Origin: JBFELO01 sp041552055
GTDB lineage: Bacteria; Acidobacteriota; Thermoanaerobaculia; Thermoanaerobaculales; Sulfomarinibacteraceae
Length of the DNA: 14,227 bases
NCBI GenBank assembly: GCA_041552055.1
Contig: JBFELO010000120.1
Span: forward strand, 1-14,227
Direction of reading: 5' to 3'
Under the pieces are notes generated by a model, which worked only from the letters and a program-made list of their open reading frames with translations, was not told where the DNA came from and made no database searches. This document shows positions 13,000-14,227 of the stretch, one piece after another. Position 1 is the stretch's first letter, and the number at the start of each line of letters is the position of its first letter. The translations under genes were made by a program, and so were the position numbers.

Positions 13000-14227
13000 T
13001 GCCTCCTCCTCCTGCTCCTCGGGCGACGCCGCCGCCGGGAGCGCGCGGGCGCTCGTCCACCTTCCACCACCACATCCTCCGATTGACCGCGCCGGACCCG
13101 GGCCACGGCGCGTTGCCAGCTCTCGAAAACATCGCGGGGCAGGAGTCCGGCCGCGGCCGCGAGCGAGTACAGATCCCAGGCGACCGGGAAGTAGTCCTGT
13201 CGGACCACCTTCAGGACCTGCCGACCACGCTCGGGTGGGCGCCGCATCTTGGACAACGTGAACAGGCCGTGATGGATGAGATGCACCGTGTGGTTGGAAA
13301 GGTGCATGGTTGCCGCCGCCGGCTCGATCATCCCGCGCAGCCCCACGAGGAGCTCGGTATTATCGAGCCGCTCTCCGTCACCAGCAATCGACCGGAGTAG
13401 TTCGTAATATCGCGACAGGAACAGGGCTCCGATGAGGGAAGCGTCCGGATACGACACCGCTCGGCCGATCCCGTGGTCCACCGCGGGCAGCACTCTGGTG
13501 ACGGTCGCGGCGTCGAGGTCGATGTCGGGGAAGGCGAACTGGAGGATCCCGCTCCGCTGCCATGCGCTGCAGATTCCGGCCCCACTGCCGGACCGGAGCC
13601 CCTCGAGGAGCTCGTAGCCCAGGCGAGGGGCTGACGCCTCCTGGATGAGATGGTGGTTGCTCTCGATCGAGGATCGTGACGCCTCGTCCACCGCGAATCC
13701 GAGCCGCACGCTGTATTCGAGGGCCCGCATCATCCGTACCGGGTCTTCCCGGAAACGCGTCTCCGGATCGCCGATCGTGCGGATGAGACCCGCCTCGAGA
13801 TCCTCGAGGCCGCCCACGTAGTCGAGCACCGAGAAGTCAGCGATGTTGTAGAACAATGCGTTCACGGTGAAGTCCCTGCGCCGCGCGTCCTCCGCCGGTG
13901 TTCCGTAGCTGTCGTCCGCGGCACGCCGCGCAACCGGACCGTCGGGGGCTTCCTCCTCCATCGCCTCCTGCTCCGCTTCTTCCCAGTCATCCGGGCCTTC
14001 CGGGGCCTCCGGGCTAGCTCGGAACGTCGCCACCTCGACGATCTCGTTCCTGAAGAACACGTGGACCAGTCGAAACCGGCGACCGATGATCCGCGAGTTG
14101 CGAAACAGCCGTCGCACCTCCTGGGGGCGGGCGTTGGTACCGATGTCGAAATCCTTGGGTTTCTGGCCCAGCAGCAGATCCCGAACGCCGCCGCCCACCA
14201 TGTACGCCTCGACGACATCGACGGGCC
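12996..14227 (-). CDS. pcnB: poly(A) polymerase I (PcnB), 5' end beyond the window
   Basis: The frame is open to the window edge, and the residues before the first ATG (VDVVEAY) fit the family, so the start lies beyond 14227. About 409 residues are visible. The nucleotidyltransferase head has GGGVRDLLLG, the metal-binding pair DFDIG, RIIGRRFRLVHVFF and EVATFR, then RRDFTVNALFY. RFREDPVRMMRALEYSVRLGF begins the RNA-binding part. The RRFRLVHV signature and the very basic C-terminus (RSRRRRRPRSRRRRQ) favour PcnB over a CCA-adding enzyme. PcnB adds poly(A) tails that mark RNA for decay. An acidic Glu-rich loop lies before RRDF (about 25 residues, 10-11 of them Glu or Asp), in a loop that varies in this family. 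It is the first visible gene of the pcnB-ligA-regulator run. Confidence 0.88.
   Translation of the reverse strand, partial: PVDVVEAYMVGGGVRDLLLGQKPKDFDIGTNARPQEVRRLFRNSRIIGRRFRLVHVFFRNEIVEVATFRASPEAPEGPDDWEEAEQEAMEEEAPDGPVARRAADDSYGTPAEDARRRDFTVNALFYNIADFSVLDYVGGLEDLEAGLIRTIGDPETRFREDPVRMMRALEYSVRLGFAVDEASRSSIESNHHLIQEASAPRLGYELLEGLRSGSGAGICSAWQRSGILQFAFPDIDLDAATVTRVLPAVDHGIGRAVSYPDASLIGALFLSRYYELLRSIAGDGERLDNTELLVGLRGMIEPAAATMHLSNHTVHLIHHGLFTLSKMRRPPERGRQVLKVVRQDYFPVAWDLYSLAAAAGLLPRDVFESWQRAVARVRRGQSEDVVVEGGRAPARSRRRRRPRSRRRRQ

Overview
The window is high-GC DNA (judged by eye) from a Gram-negative bacterium. It carries an OmpH/Skp-type periplasmic protein, a poly(A) polymerase of the PcnB type, a sigma-54 activator and a large periplasm-facing sulfatase-fold membrane protein. 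Intergenic DNA is filled with hexamer microsatellite hairpins and modular GC-rich repeats. I associate that style with uncultured Acidobacteriota such as Thermoanaerobaculia, but this is inference from style; no marker gene fixes the taxon.

Left block, all minus strand, read right to left. 5784-6308 is a small OmpH/Skp-like secreted coiled-coil protein. 2724-5489 is an LTA-synthase-like phosphotransferase with two N-terminal Ig-like modules. It overlaps by ATGA with 448-2727, a GT39/ArnT-like polytopic glycosyltransferase with two C-terminal beta modules. The last two look like a translationally coupled pair that modifies or builds an envelope glycan, with both active sites outside the cytoplasmic membrane. 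Positions 1-447 hold only intergenic repeats.

Middle block. 6595-7299 (plus) is an orphan OmpR-family response regulator diverging from the OmpH gene. It converges on 7512-8666 (minus), a PAS regulator with a Fis-type helix-turn-helix and a degenerate sigma-54-activator AAA+ domain. 8825-9040 (minus) is a 71-aa protein with a good ribosome-binding site and a plausible promoter. 9041-9577 is a repeat-rich intergenic stretch.

Right block, minus strand, read right to left: pcnB (partial at the window edge), ligA, then an NtrC-family response regulator. The overlaps are 4 and 13 nt, so this is probably one transcript.

The most unusual material is non-coding. Two intergenic regions 9 kb apart (100-454 and 9100-9584) share at least four modules, one of them in a different order. 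Two modules fold into hairpins whose stems differ between copies while pairing is kept. One of these modules supplies the stop codon of two unrelated genes. A second family, hexamer-repeat inverted elements, sits in three further intergenic gaps.
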